Assembly: GCA_029379385.1 (NCBI GenBank) | Contig: CM055610.1 | Coordinates: forward strand, 18,191,422 to 18,255,421 | Direction of reading: 5' to 3' | DNA length: 64,000 nt | Source of the DNA: Quillaja saponaria | Lineage: Eukaryota > Streptophyta > Magnoliopsida > Fabales > Quillajaceae | In this document: positions 1 to 13,068 of the stretch, piece after piece | How the letters are laid out: each line of letters begins with the position of its first letter | How positions within the stretch are numbered: the stretch's first letter is position 1 | The notes under the pieces: model-generated | What the model saw: the letters and a program-made list of their open reading frames with translations, nothing else | Database searches by the model: none | What the model was told of the DNA's origin: nothing | Made by a program: the position numbers and the translations under genes

Positions 1-3000
1 AAGATTTGGCTACTTAAAGTTACAATTAGTGTTCTCTATTTTCCTAAATAAAAGGGTTGTGTCTATTTCTTTTATTTTTTGTGGGTTAAAAAAGAAAGAA
101 AAAACTGTCTTCTAGCTATTTGCTTATTTAACACCCATATGAATTGGTTGGAAGCTTAATTAGTCCAATTATTTTCACTGTATACCCAAAAAAAGATTGG
201 TTGTAGCCTTCATTATTAGCTTTTTAGGTGAATCATGTACAACATCTCATATTAATATATTATGGTGATGTTTTACCCTTTTAATTTTTCTTTAATTTTC
301 TATTTGAACTTAATTAATACCTTTTAGTTTGAGATACATATTCTGTTGAATGTTCTTTTTATTTTTTTATTTTTTCCATCTCAATATATGCCAACAGTTC
401 TTGTTCACACCTTCAATATTCCAAACAATCAAATGATATCAAATTTATAGTCTTATCAAAATCAAACCTTGAAAAAAAAATAAGATTTGTGTAGAGTAAT
501 CTCATGCAGGTCAAGTCTTTCTATTCATGTCTAAACAATTATAAATTATTTCACTTAAAATATTAAACATTGTTTAATAAAAAGGCTTCGAGAAATTCCA
601 TTAAATATTATATAAAACCTCCTTTATAACTAATAATGACCGGTCAACTAAAAATCATTTAATATAATTATAATAATTGATATTCAAAAAATTATTTCAC
701 TCAACGATTTCAATTGTAATCTCACATTCATTTTTAAATTAGAAAAATATTAATTTATCTTTTGCATAAACAAAAATTATTAAGAAATGTCCAAATTAAA
801 CTTCATTTTAAAAGAAAACAAATGGTTTTGAATTGTATTAAAGATGATGATGATGAGAAACATATATATAAATGAAGTATAATTGTTGTAGGCAGTCCTA
901 GTCATGTAATTAAGGAGGGGGGTAGTGGGGGAGAGTGTACGTATTTGAGGATCGATGGATAGTCAAGGTTTCCAACTAGAGTTTGGTATTTTGGATGATT
1001 AGGCCTACACGTGTCAAGGATTGGGCACCGGCATTTGACCGCAAGAGGCACGTGCGATATAATATTATAATATTATATACATTTCTTCTGTTATTTTTCT
1101 GTTCCTTCCCACGCCTAATATTCGTCTAATGTATCCAACTCAATTATGTCTTGCTGATTGATATTTCACGTCACCTCCGTAATCGTCCGAATTTTGTGGC
1201 ACGCCTTTTGTTATAATCAAGAAAAGAACAAGAAAATTTAAACAGTGGGTCAACATGTTCTTACTCTCTTAACCTTTCACTTAAGTTTACTCCATTAATA
1301 TTTTTTTATTGAATTTATCTAATATATGTCTAAAATATATTTATTTTTAATATTTGTTACAGTAGCTGATCATAATTTTAGTGTTATTTATTAAATAAAT
1401 TATTACTTGTAGAAAGTTTTAATTTTTAATTACTATATTTATTGTAACTTAAAAAAATATCTTTTTAGCATCCGTTAAAAAAATTCTTTTTTATTTAATT
1501 AAACTTATATACATTTTAATTAATTCATATTTCTAAGTCTAATCAAAGACATGTCATTCGAGGGTTGAGAATAAAATATTTATGAAAATTTTCAAAGTCA
1601 AAAAGTTAACAAAGAGAATACACTTTCTTGATCATTAAACATAAATAATTTTCACATTCTTTGAGTGTGAGCCTAGTCTAGTTCGGGATTCGTGGATCTC
1701 ACTCCCTACAAGTGTTTTCATACGGCCTCAAACTCCTGACTTTACAAAAGTGACTCAACCACTTAACTCAAACGTACCTTATCACTTAAAGCACACATTG
1801 TTCGATTGTATTTTCATTATTTATTATTTTCTTTTTTTGTTAAAGACGCATAGAATTAATTGGAGGAATACATGTATTCATCGCAATATGACTATAAACT
1901 CATTACTAACACATCCCACTTCTAATATAAAATTTAAGATTTTACACAAATGATCCCACTTCTAATATAGAATTTGATGATAACATAAATGATCAGAGAA
2001 TACATGTATTGAGCTATATGACTACTCCAAAAAAAAAAAAGCTTAGCAAGTGCAGAGACTCTATCTAATGTCGGATGTCTTGGTTCGAAACCTCTATCCC
2101 TAATTCCAATGAACTGAAAAAAATAAATACTTAACAACAAAGATAGCTGTAATTTCCAAATATACAAACCCAGAATCAACGACAATCTCCAAACCATCCT
2201 AAATAGCAATTAATTAACTCAACTTTAAGGCTAGTGAAATAGCCTAATTAAGTTCCTAACCCTTACACACAACTACACGTCCAAGAGGACCAAGATTAGA
2301 AGAGCCTACTTGGGTATTATTTCTTTTTTAATAGAAAAAATAGAAAGATAGGTAGAATATCTCACGCTCTCCAGAAAGAAATATTACACTGACATCACCA
2401 TCACCTCTTATCTAGACACCTATATTGGGGTCGAAACTTAGGATTTCTCTTAGTGTAGCTATGTTCATTTATGAAAATGTCAATTTATCACCAACTACAG
2501 GCTGTGGCCAATGAGTCAATATTTTTTAAATATCAACATTTATAACTCCTCAACCTCTATTTTATTTTATTTTTTGCTCACCCACTATTTCATGTTTCTT
2601 TTCTTTTTATGTATAACCCATTACTGAGCTAGATTTAAAATTTGAGAAAAATAAAAAAGTACGAGAATATATATACAACACAAGCTGCTGAGTACATCCT
2701 TGCTTATCAAACTAAGTGAATAGAGAGGGTACTAGAAAGAAAAAAAAATTTAACATGAGTGCTAGCTAGCACTAAGTGAGATTTAGAACCATACTATGTA
2801 CGTACAAATGGGTGAAGCGAATTTAATCCTAAACTATAACTTAGTGAGAAAAAATATATACAAAAATTTGATTTGTGAATTGTACTAGCAAAGTGTAGTT
2901 GATATTTCTTTTGTTCATTTTTATACTATAAATGCCACATGTTTTATGGTAATGATTTATGAGATATTTAACCTTTTGTAAAATCCTGAAACATAAACCT

Positions 3001-6000
3001 TAAAACCCACAATGAAGAGCATGAAGTTATTGACAAAATTGTGTTCTTTGTGAAATGATCCTCATGAATATCTTATCGTGCATTTTTGTTGCTACTAGCT
3101 AGCTAGAATTGCATTTTAGTCAATGTTTGGCAGGTCATTTGTTAGGTTTGGGTCGTATCGTACGAACAAGAATCTTAAAGAAAACAACTTGTCAACAAAA
3201 TTAGTGTTAACAAATCTCAATTAAGCAATCTAAGAAGCTTCATTGTCGATCTCTCTACCAAATGAGAACAATAATCATATATATGTATAACCAAAGAATC
3301 TATTTTCATGAAAAAAAAGTTATTTTCTTTTGGAGGAGCATGGTGAATTTTATCTAATATTCACTTATTCATGTACCGAACAAAAATGTTTCGTGCAATT
3401 TAAAACTATGATTTTATTTTATATTTTAATATTTTTATTACATGAATATCTTGTCAAATGACTTATTCTATGTTATAGTTATTGCTACATATTCAAAATA
3501 GTGACTAATTAAGGAGAAGAGTCAATCATAATATATGGTATAAGGTTTTTCTTTGAGTGATGCCTAATTATATAGACTATGTTTATAAAACTTATCTTAT
3601 TTAAAATAAATAAAAAACTAATTTAGGGAGGATAAACATAATACAAATAGAAAGTACAAGAGGTTGCTTGTGAAATTTGTGCTTCCTAGAGATAGAACAA
3701 AAATAATTAATTAGTATTATTGCATTATTTTTCTTTTCCTCTCAAATATTATTACCTTAGGATAATAGGATTTTTTTTATAATGTTTTCTTGTACAAAAA
3801 GTAAAAAAAATAAAAAATCGACATAGAAGCATTGTGGGTTCTTCCAAATATAGAATACTTATGACGAGGGTGTAATATTTTTGAACGAATAATTAGCGTA
3901 AAGTAACTTTTTTTTATTTCTTTTAAAAAAAAAAAAAAAAAAAGATAAAAGAAAAGAATAAACATGATGTTTTCAAGCAAAGAAACAATTCCAAACTTTT
4001 CCTCTTATCTCACTAGAATTGACATTAATTCAATTAATTTAGGCTGCTCCAATTCATGGCCTGATAACCATGTTCATATTGTTTGGTGTGTATGGAAATG
4101 ATAGCTAGGGTGGAAAACTTGGATAGAAGTAGATGTATGAATTAATGTCAGTGTCCGGACGTACTTTCATACATATTTTCAACTTAATACCATAACTAAA
4201 AAAAAAAAAATTCATGTTAGGCAAATGAGTGTTTTCATACTTGTTTTTATCAGAGAAAATGCAGATTACCTACTCTACCAATATTTAAAAGAGAAAGCAA
4301 AAACTTCCAAATTAATCGTTATCACTGCAGTATATATATATATATTAATCCTGAATAGTTTCAGCTTTTAATTGCAACAAAGAGCCAGTCAAATAAATAT
4401 ATAACAAAGTTTAATATTGTTTATTTATCTATAAAAATATCAATTATAATATCATGAATAAAATTCTTCTTTTCTTAATTTCAAGTATATATTTTTCAAT
4501 CAATTTTGAAAAAATTCGTGAATCTTGGATGATAAATTTAAAAGATTACTAAATTATTAATTTTTTTTAATTATGAATCTCCTCGTTAATAATCTTATAT
4601 ATAAAATAATCTAAGATGTCATATTAAAATAATATAAAATTTAAATTTTTAACTATAGAAAATCACTTATTGGGATTTATTGATTATTATTTTTTATGAA
4701 TAATATATTTAGATATATTATGTATTTGTAATAAGTCTTTTCAAGGTCAGAAGCATATCTATTCCAAGTTCCCACCATTATGTGGCCCAAAGAAAAGAAA
4801 ATGTTCCAACCACTAAAGTGTTCAAGAATTTGAAAGGGAATCTCTTCAACCTAATATTTTTCATTACTTGGTTACCATTACATCTTTATATTTTGATAAT
4901 CATTTAACTTCTGCTCCACCAATGAAGGTATAGCGATCATTTGATGGAACTTGAAAAGAAAAGATGATGACATTTCTATAAACTATATTCCAAAGATTGA
5001 TGTGAATCATCCAAGTTAGCTCAAAAAAGAGAAAAATAAAAAATAAAAAGAGTGAATCATCAAAGGCAAATTAGTTGGATGCACCAAAAAAACAAGGGCA
5101 TTAATTGGACAAGTTGACTAGTTCATGTTTTAATGCCTCAAAACTTTAGGCTCACAAAGGTCAAAATCTACTTAAGAGTTTAGAGACCACTGCTTTAGAT
5201 ATTTTCAACAAGTAGCTATTGATCACACCACAACAAATTATTAATTTAATTGTAAAGAAAAATGGAGACTGGACTTGGCTATTGACATCAGATGCATATT
5301 TATATTATACACATTAACAATATTAATATTATTATATGTATTGTGAATTATAATTCAATTAATAATTTATGAAATAATTTGAATCATACTTATCTAATTA
5401 CAGAATTCAAACTTTAAAATATACAAATTTTATAGTTAGTGATTTTTAATGTAATAAATAAATTTTGCTAATTTCCCTTTTAATTGAATGAAAGTATATG
5501 AGATGTAAATTGTTTAGCAAATGAAACAAAATTTAAAAATTATTATAAAATATTTACTTAAAAAAAGTTCATGGTAGTTTTGGGGACTTTTGAAATCCTA
5601 TATAACAGCAACTACGGGTAAATCAGAAATGGACACCAACAAAGATGGGCTTTTGTCAGAGGCCTTGGCGCCACACAGTTGTTTTTCTTTTTTAGCGGAT
5701 ATTGCCCTCCATAAGACTCATGAAATGGACAGCCTGCTTTGCGGTGGATGAATGCTATGACTTACGAGGAACACTACAAGAATTTTAGTTATGAGAAGAA
5801 ATCAGTATCTAAAGGTTTTATTATAGATGTCTTATCTGAGGCAGAGATTATATTTTCTTATACTCAAATTATGAGACAACTTTTTGTTTTAGATAATTAT
5901 TATTTTTAGTTGTTTTCATATCTGGTAATAAAAGTTCTTGATAAGTATCATTAAAGATGAAGAAGATTATTGGAGACCCCAATATTATTGTTGTTGTGTA

Positions 6001-6135
6001 TTTATGACTTCAAGTAACTTTATTAATAATTTATTATGATAAGGTGTTAACCCAACTAGTTAAAGATAAATACGTAATTTTGAAAAAAATATTTATAATA
6101 TTTTAACAACTATCTTATACTTAACAAAAGCTGTT

Positions 6136-6170
<35 letters not shown>

Positions 6171-6240
6171 GTTAACCATGATGAGAGTTTTGATTATAAA
6201 ATATTTCATGATAGTTTAATGCAACATCTAAATTAGAGTG
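1..6240. other. Intergenic AT-rich DNA, no supported gene
   Basis: No open reading frame here looks like a known protein or joins to others by splice sites. The stretch is very AT-rich with many A/T homopolymers, for example an A run near 3926-3943 and a T run of about 37 bases near 6130-6166. A locally more GC-rich patch at about 1005-1060 holds two CACGTG G-box cores and a TTGACC W-box-like core, so it could be promoter sequence of a gene outside the window or a decayed one. Around 2040-2100 a short block has a B-box-like GGTTCGAAACC after an A run and may be a tRNA-derived SINE scrap; this is too weak to call. Confidence 0.6.
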
Positions 6241-7335
6241 GAGAGTAAGTTTTTCATTTCTAACGGGGCTCAATGTTATTTCAACAAGCTAAAGGTATGA
6301 ATGTGGAATTTACTCAATTTCAATGTATCTATTTCCGGACCAAAATTTTGTCCAATCAAGTGTATGAGTGTCAGAACAGAGCACTGGTACTTTCCGACGT
6401 GGCAAGGAGAAGAAAAATAATTGTCGAAAAATTTATTCCGTTCAACTTCTCAACAGTAGCTATGTACTGTCACAGTAATTGTTGTCCTTGTCCATCTTCT
6501 GTAGTTGCTCAGTTTCAGGTCGTCCTCAGCCAAAGGGGGGCTTCTATTTCCGTCCTGCATTTGCTCTGACACCTTGTCGTGTGCTACCAGGTCGCTAGAT
6601 CCATGACATTCTTTTACAATGGCAATCTCATCCATCTGGATTATCCCCATTTTCTCTTCCATGCTCTAGGGACTAGGCACTGACTACTGTAGCTCTCCTT
6701 ACTCTCAGTTGCTTCTCCTCGGAATCATTCATCTCTCAGCCTGCCAGTTGAGGTGTGAATCATTTTGTAGCAGAAAGATGCATTTTTTTGTTTGTTTTGA
6801 TTTTCATATTAATTGTTCTAGGGTCATTAATGATGGTTTTGTTATATTATGTGCTTTTATGTTTCTTGAAGTATTGTGGCTCCTGTGGTTTCCTTCTCCT
6901 TATGTCCATAAAATCCTTCTATCTATATTACCCATTATAATTTTGTCTGAGTTTGTAAAGCCCAGCCTTTGTTAACCCGTTCTAGTTTGATTCTTTCATC
7001 TGAATCAAAAACTGATTTTGGTTTAAAGTCATCAAGAGTTTCAACATTTATGTACCAAGACATGCATTTTTGTTAAATTAGTGAAACATCTTATGATGTT
7101 TTTGCGCTTCATATCAAAAACTTCAGTTCTCTTCTTTCTCTTTAGTCTTTATTCTTTAAAATGAAAATAAGTAAACAAGACAATAACTTTAAGGCTGTTT
7201 CATCATTTTTATGGTTTCTGTTCTATCGTTCAAATTTAATATATTGACAAAAGATTATATATCTTTTATTTTCTGATACATAAAGTTTAACCTCATTAAT
7301 TATTAATAACCAAAAAATTAGACAGTTCAATGAAC
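6241..7335. other. Intergenic; one unassigned 70-codon open frame
   Basis: On the minus strand, 6662 to 6450 is an open frame of 70 codons starting MEEKMGIIQMDEIAIVKE. The surrounding 6280-6720 is less AT-rich than its flanks and looks once-coding, but I recognise no family and see no splice partners. The plus-strand frames over the same bases are hydrophobic and unlike any protein I know. The patch may be a fragment of a mobile element or a dead exon. From 6760 to 7335 nothing is visible beyond AT-rich sequence. Confidence 0.3.
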
Positions 7336-7340
7336 CTATT

Positions 7341-8166
7341 TGTTAGAGTATATTTAGTATTAATTTATGTTGGGTGTTAAGTTCCAGATTGTTTAGATAA
7401 GCAAGTCTTATGTAATTACTCTATTATAAATTTTAGGTACTGGTGGAGTCTTGGAATAATCCAAGCTACTACTATTTCTTTTTTTATATTTATTTTATAT
7501 GATATCAGAACAGGTTTGATCTAAACTCAAGTTTAATCTTGGGTTTGCAGCCTCTCCTCTTTGGCGGCAGCCCCGAATAGTTTTGAAGCTTTTGATACTG
7601 TTAGTTTTGAAGTTTTTGTATAAGTTGTCTTTATGTTTGTTGGTTGTTTAGTCTTTTGACACAACCCCATTCAAGATTAAAGAGATTGAATAGTTTTCAA
7701 TGTTTCCTGCTCGTTATCACTGATTCCGGAGTTGCCTTATCTTGGTTTTCTTCCAGCAGAAGTTGTTGCCAATTTGACATTTTACGTTGGCTGTGAACCA
7801 ACAATTTTGTTTGAGACACATGTTGTTTGTGTCATTTTCTTTTAGGCATATGTTGTTTGTGTCGTTCTCTTTCTCATTCTCTTAGGCACAGAGCGAGTCG
7901 AGTGAACTTGATGTAATTTTTTGTTATAGGAGAGTGTTGAGAGTTTTGATACTTGATATTATACTTGTACAAGCTTGAGCACATATATGCTCTAGCTTGA
8001 GGGAGAGTGTGAGAGTATATTTAGTATTAAGTTATGTTGGGGGTTAAGTTCCACATTGTTTAGATAAGCAAGTTTTATGTAATTGCTATATTATAAATTT
8101 AAGGTCCTGGTGGAGTCTTAGAATAATCCAAGCTACTACTATTTATTTCTCTATATTTATTGTACA
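7341..8166 (+). mobile_element. Complete TRIM (miniature LTR retrotransposon)
   Basis: Two direct repeats of about 158 bp bound an 826-bp element: left LTR about 7341-7498, right LTR 8008-8166. Both start TGT(T/G)AGAGTATATTTAGTATTAA; the right one ends in CA. The 5 bp CTATT occurs immediately outside both ends (7336-7340 and 8167-8171), as expected of a target-site duplication. Directly after the left LTR, TGATATCAGAACAGG (7500-7514) is a slightly mutated match to the initiator-Met tRNA primer binding site TGGTATCAGAGC. Before the right LTR lies a purine tract, TTGAGGGAGAG. The roughly 500-bp interior has no coding frame, so it is non-autonomous and must have been copied by another element's enzymes. 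It sits just upstream of the dead ARM/TPR gene. The two LTRs differ at several positions, so the insertion is not very recent. Confidence 0.9.
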
Positions 8167-8461
8167 CTATTGTTATGACAAAAATGTTAATATCCTTTGC
8201 ACAGTTATCTTGCAATCCATGCATATGGAAAAATACATTAACTGGGATTTTTTGAGAAGATATCATGGTTTGTCATGCTTTTCTCTTTATTCTAAAGTTG
8301 GTGATGATGCCTATATTTTGGCGAAATGCGTAGGTTATAATACATGATATCTCGTTTCTTCTATACTAAAAACCTTTTTGAATATGGCCAAAGCATCATC
8401 AGGCTGTTGCTGTAAAATTGACTTGTTGATGTACAAGTTTGTTGTTTATAACTTTGTGAAG

Positions 8462-11035
8462 ATGGACAAAGCATCATCAGACTGTCCGTACCCGGGATGC
8501 TTCTTTTCTGTCATGAAGGAGGTTAGTCCAAGTAAGTGCAGAGCAATTATATTAAAATTCTTTAGAGAACTTCGTTCACAAGATGATGATGGTCAGGTTC
8601 TACCCATCAGGGGCCTTTGGAACACAGCCATGGCACATCCGAATGACCCTGAGTTCATAAAGCTAGGAATTTTCGAATGCATGGCTGCTCTAAGATGGAA
8701 GGGTCTGAAGAATCGTCGTTTGCTTTCTCATGACCAAAACATATATATTCCTTACTATGCAGCTCATATTATTGGATCCTACATGATGAACATGGAAAAA
8801 TTTGCAGAAACTGCTTGGCATGCTGGGGTGATCCCTCCCTGTAGAACTACTTAGGGGGAGGTTAACTTGGGTTGAGCAGAGGGTGGCAATTCAAGCTTTA
8901 GGTCATTTGGCTACATATCCTAGCACTTTTCCTGTGTTAGCAAGTCGTGGTGAAATCCTTGAGCTCTCCATTTGATTACCAATGAGTTCATTGGATATAG
9001 GCTACTCACATTTTTTACCAGTATGCCGATAGAAGGCTAAGTTATCACTGTGATTTGATTACATGTGGCATGGGAGGTGTTGAAATGGAGTCCAGGACGG
9101 CTGAAGAATGGGCTAGCCAGTTGCAGTGCCGGTCTCTCCAGCTCATTAATTGCTTTGCTTTTAACTCTGAGTTTCACTCTACCATATGCAAGCCTGAATT
9201 TTTAATAAAACTACCAGGCATGTGGGGAGGACTTGTTAATGAAAACTCACCAGCTGGTATTGGTTTGTTAAGAACAATTTGTCATCACAAGTTTGGTTGG
9301 GGAGCTATTGCTAGTTTCCCTGGTATAGTTGAAGCATTGTGTAATATCGCTCAGTCATCGGATGATTGGCAGTATATGGCTATAGACTGTCTTTTGTGGT
9401 TGCTTCAGGATCCAAGCACATGTCATAAAGTAAATTTCTTTAACACTCATGCATATATACCTGTTTGTGTTACATGCTTATACATTTTTTGGTCCCTTTG
9501 TTACACCAAGAAATAGCAACAGTTGGTCTATCCTAGAAAGGGTACAAAAGAACAATTGTGTGTTAATCTTGAAGTTTCTGTAAATAACATAATGCTCAAC
9601 CTTGAGGCTCCCAAGTGGCAAAATCTTTTATTAGGAATTTACCGTCACTTTAATATTTCTGCTTGCACCTGGAAGTTCTGCAAAAAAAATTTATATTTTT
9701 TTAATTCCAAGAGTTTCATATTGTTGATTTCAATCTTATTCTTAGATAAAATGGTAAGGTTAGAAAAAACCACTGACCAGAAGGGTTCTATAATTATGAA
9801 AAAGGTAGCTAGGCTTTTTTATTCTTAAGTAACTTATAACGTAGAAAGAATGTAATTGAAACTAAGGACATTGCAGAGGTTGTGGTTATCACTTATCTGT
9901 TGTCTGCTTTGAACATTAACTAGCCATAATCAGAGTTCCCAAAAGGGAATATGTTTACTTTTTTTATACTAGCAATGAGTTTCTAAAGACTTATAATTGT
10001 CAGAATATTTTATCTTTTCAATATTTCAAATTTTTTTTTTCCTGAATTAAATGGCAGATGCCCTTATTCTTTACTATAATGGTTTGCTGATAACAATTGA
10101 TACAGTTATATCCTAGTTCTAAATAGGGTGGTGTTACATTGTACTTAAGGCTTCCAATTAATTACTTAGGTGATTGATAAGGCAGTACCCGCAATGCTAG
10201 ACCTTGCGGAAATTACAACTCTGGGTGATCGCAAGAAGCTCGGTGATTCTATTGTTAATGTTCTTCTGGAGTGTATCCAATCACAAAGGACAGAAAGAAG
10301 CTCTTGCACTAAAGAACAAGGTTGGGGAAGTATTAAGTTCTAAGAAGAGATTAAAATGGGAAAAGAATATGCCAAATGAAGATCTCCATATCAAGCAGGC
10401 AGCAGCACTAGTGGTTAAGCTTGAAGGTAACTCACTATTCTCCTCAGGAAATATATCTGGAGCTGCTTTGAAGTATTCGGAAGCGATGGCTTTGTGTCCA
10501 ATGAGATCTAAAAGGGAGAGGGTTGTTCTATATAGTAATCGAGCTCAGTGTCATCTTCTGTTGCAACAACCCTTGGCTGCCGTAAGTGATGCTACTCATG
10601 CACTATGTCTCCACAACCCTGTCAATCGCCATGCCAAAAGCCTCTGGAGAAGAGCTCAGGCTTATGACATGCTTGGATTAGCAAAAGAGAGTTTGTTAGA
10701 TGCCATTCTATTTATAAATGAGTGCTCTCAGTCAAATGATCCTGATCACTCACTGAGGCAAAACAAAGTTCCTGACTATGCTGAGCAATTAGTTAAGAAG
10801 CAGATGCGTGCTGCTTGGCTATTTAGAGATGCGGCTATCAAACATGGGAGTGTGGATTTTCAGGGTGATGCTGTTGACATTTATGGCCAAGAGCTGCATG
10901 ATTCTGAATGGGAGACAGCAAGTGAAAGTGATTTATGAAATGATGGGAGGGATGACATGGCAGTGACGATGATGATAGTGAATGGAAGGATGATGATAAG
11001 ATGAAAGACAACTATGATAAACCTTCAATAAGAGG
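8462..11035 (+). pseudogene. ARM/TPR-repeat protein pseudogene
   Basis: The translated pieces match the plant ARM-repeat plus TPR-like family, probably a co-chaperone-type scaffold of unknown role. Exon 1 runs from MDKASSDCPYPGCFF at 8462 through the ARM-like part to the donor after 9429 (CATAAA/GTAAAT). Exon 2 starts about 10171 (VIDKAVPAMLDLAEI), carries the TPR part (10390-10760, VKLEGNSLFSSGNISGAALK) and ends in an acidic tail near 11035. It is broken. A base is missing near 8838 after GVIPP. TGA interrupts at 8973-8975. One T is extra in the T run at 9011-9016. One base is extra near 10318-10322 after CTKEQ. TGA at 10936-10938 stands where the family has Gly. A base is lost again near 10962. 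Upstream, 8378-8410 partly duplicates the start-codon region. Splice sites survive. No full-length product is possible, though fragments could be transcribed. Confidence 0.85.
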
Positions 11036-13068
11036 TACTCTTCAATTTTCTTTTTTGGTATAAATACTTGATCCAACAGTTATACTTGGCATTATGCATC
11101 TGCAAAACTTAAATCATGAGAAGTGGTAGATATCTGAAGAGTAAGAACGATCATGATGTTGCCCACTAGTAAAATTCTGGATTGGCAGTGAATCTAATAT
11201 GATTATCATAGACAATCAATCTGTCAGTTTTTCCTTACTTTAAAAAAAATCATGTAACCTAGAGAGGAAGTTTTGAAATTTGGATTGAGTAGTTTCTATC
11301 AACCAAGAAACATTCTAAATTCTTGGGCATGATGCCATCCCAGCATAATGGAGTATTGATTGTTTAATGGTTTAGACAGCAATTGGTATAACGGCTAACT
11401 ATTCTGATTGTGTATGAATCTGATTTGATACACTCATCCAGGGAAAATGTAAGTTGTAGATAGTCAACCATGAATTCTTGCTTTTTCTTTATCGTCCTAT
11501 ATGTCAGCCTCTTTTGTTGTAGATGAAATTGATTGGTCTCTGTTTTATGAATATGGACATTTGGATGGAAAAGAATCAAAGAACATTTAAAATATACTTG
11601 TAATTCTTGTATGTGGTATACTATTGCTCCATCATTTGGGCATTTGGAGTTATCTTATGACTTATGAGTAGCCCGATTTTCTTTTCTTCTTTTTATATAG
11701 TAGTTTTGCTTTGCTGATAATGTTAGACTTTGTTATGTTGTAGCATTTTCATCTTGTGTCACCCCTTCCTCTGTCAATCTTGTTACATGTCTCTTGGGTC
11801 AACAAACAAAGATTGTGCTGCAAACCAATACAATAAAGTTGATTTTCTATTCGTGCAGCCATAGTGGATCCTTGCTAAAGGACCTAAAACTGCAAGTACT
11901 GTTATCCAGTCAACCATATTAAGTCTATTTTGCCACATGGGTCCACTCCAAAATAGTTCTTATAATATCAAATTGAAGGTGTGGTGGTTAATTCTTAAGA
12001 CTGTCCCTTTCAAAAAAAAAGAGAAAAAAGAAAAAGAAATTCTTGAAGTGTTTCATGCTGTGTGACTGCTTGATCTAATGGCTGTCATATCTGTAACACA
12101 CTTCATTTCGCAATAACCATTGCTCACTTTTTCCTTCAATGTTTCTTGTGGATGGCTTCCCAGCCACTTATGATGTTCAAATTTTACATGTTAATTTGTA
12201 ATGATGTTTGGGAACCTTGGTTTGAAACTTTGTCAGTCATAAAGCATGGATACAATGTGCAACTTGCTGAAGAAGAATTGTGACTACTGGATGCCTGGAT
12301 GCCTGGATGCACGTATAACCATTTCCTGCAATTATTCTCCAACATGAATGAAGCAGATTTAGGTCTTCTGATATGATGTCTCAGCTCCACAGCTCCAATC
12401 TGATAAGCAGAAGCTTGAAAACGAAATGCTTTGATCATTCTCTAAGGTTTAAAATCAATGCATATAGTCATTTTTTCCGGGAATTTTTTATTTGTTTTGT
12501 TAATGAAGTGTAGAAAGTAATTTAGTATGAAGAAAACTTGGCGTTAGAGGATGTGAAGGTGTTTGATCTACTTGAGAAGCTGTTGTGTATAAACCTTTTG
12601 TGTCCATCTTCTCGAGTGGACTGTTGCCTATTGAAATTCCAATCATAATTTTAATCCTCACATCATTTTCATTGTGATTCTAGTGGATCAGTGTTAATCT
12701 ATTTGTTCATTCCCACAATACATGCTTCAATCTTTGGCCATGTTGATGCTGTAGTACTGCACGTTGCCGTGTTTTTTCATTTTGGTGGTGGTTTTGGATC
12801 AGTAATGGTTCCTTAAGTTTGAGGCTGCTGCCCCTTTTCATTACTGTTGCTCTCTCAAATGAGTTCTGGGGATGTCAGCATTCTACTGGCTAGTCTATAT
12901 GGTTCTATTCAACATTAGCAACAACTGGTTTTCTGTGGTGTGGACAATAAATGGTTTGTCATTTGGTCTTGCCTTGGGGACTTCAACATCAAGGTCTCCA
13001 ATATATTTTTAAGGACTAATTTTTAAATTAAAGCACCAAATAATTACATTTTGTAACATAAAAAAATA
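11036..13068. other. Intergenic, no supported gene
   Basis: This stretch follows the dead ARM/TPR gene and probably includes its old 3' UTR, since a donor-like GAG/GTACTC lies at about 11035. I see no protein-like frame. The minus-strand open frames at 11364-11579 and 12184-12438 have no recognisable motifs or splice partners. A short A/AG-rich tract is at 12008-12040. Confidence 0.5.

Noticed and set aside
1934..2209. Minus-strand 91-codon frame and possible SINE with a B-box-like GGTTCGAAACC
   Set aside because: No A box, tail or target duplication; the frame is not protein-like.
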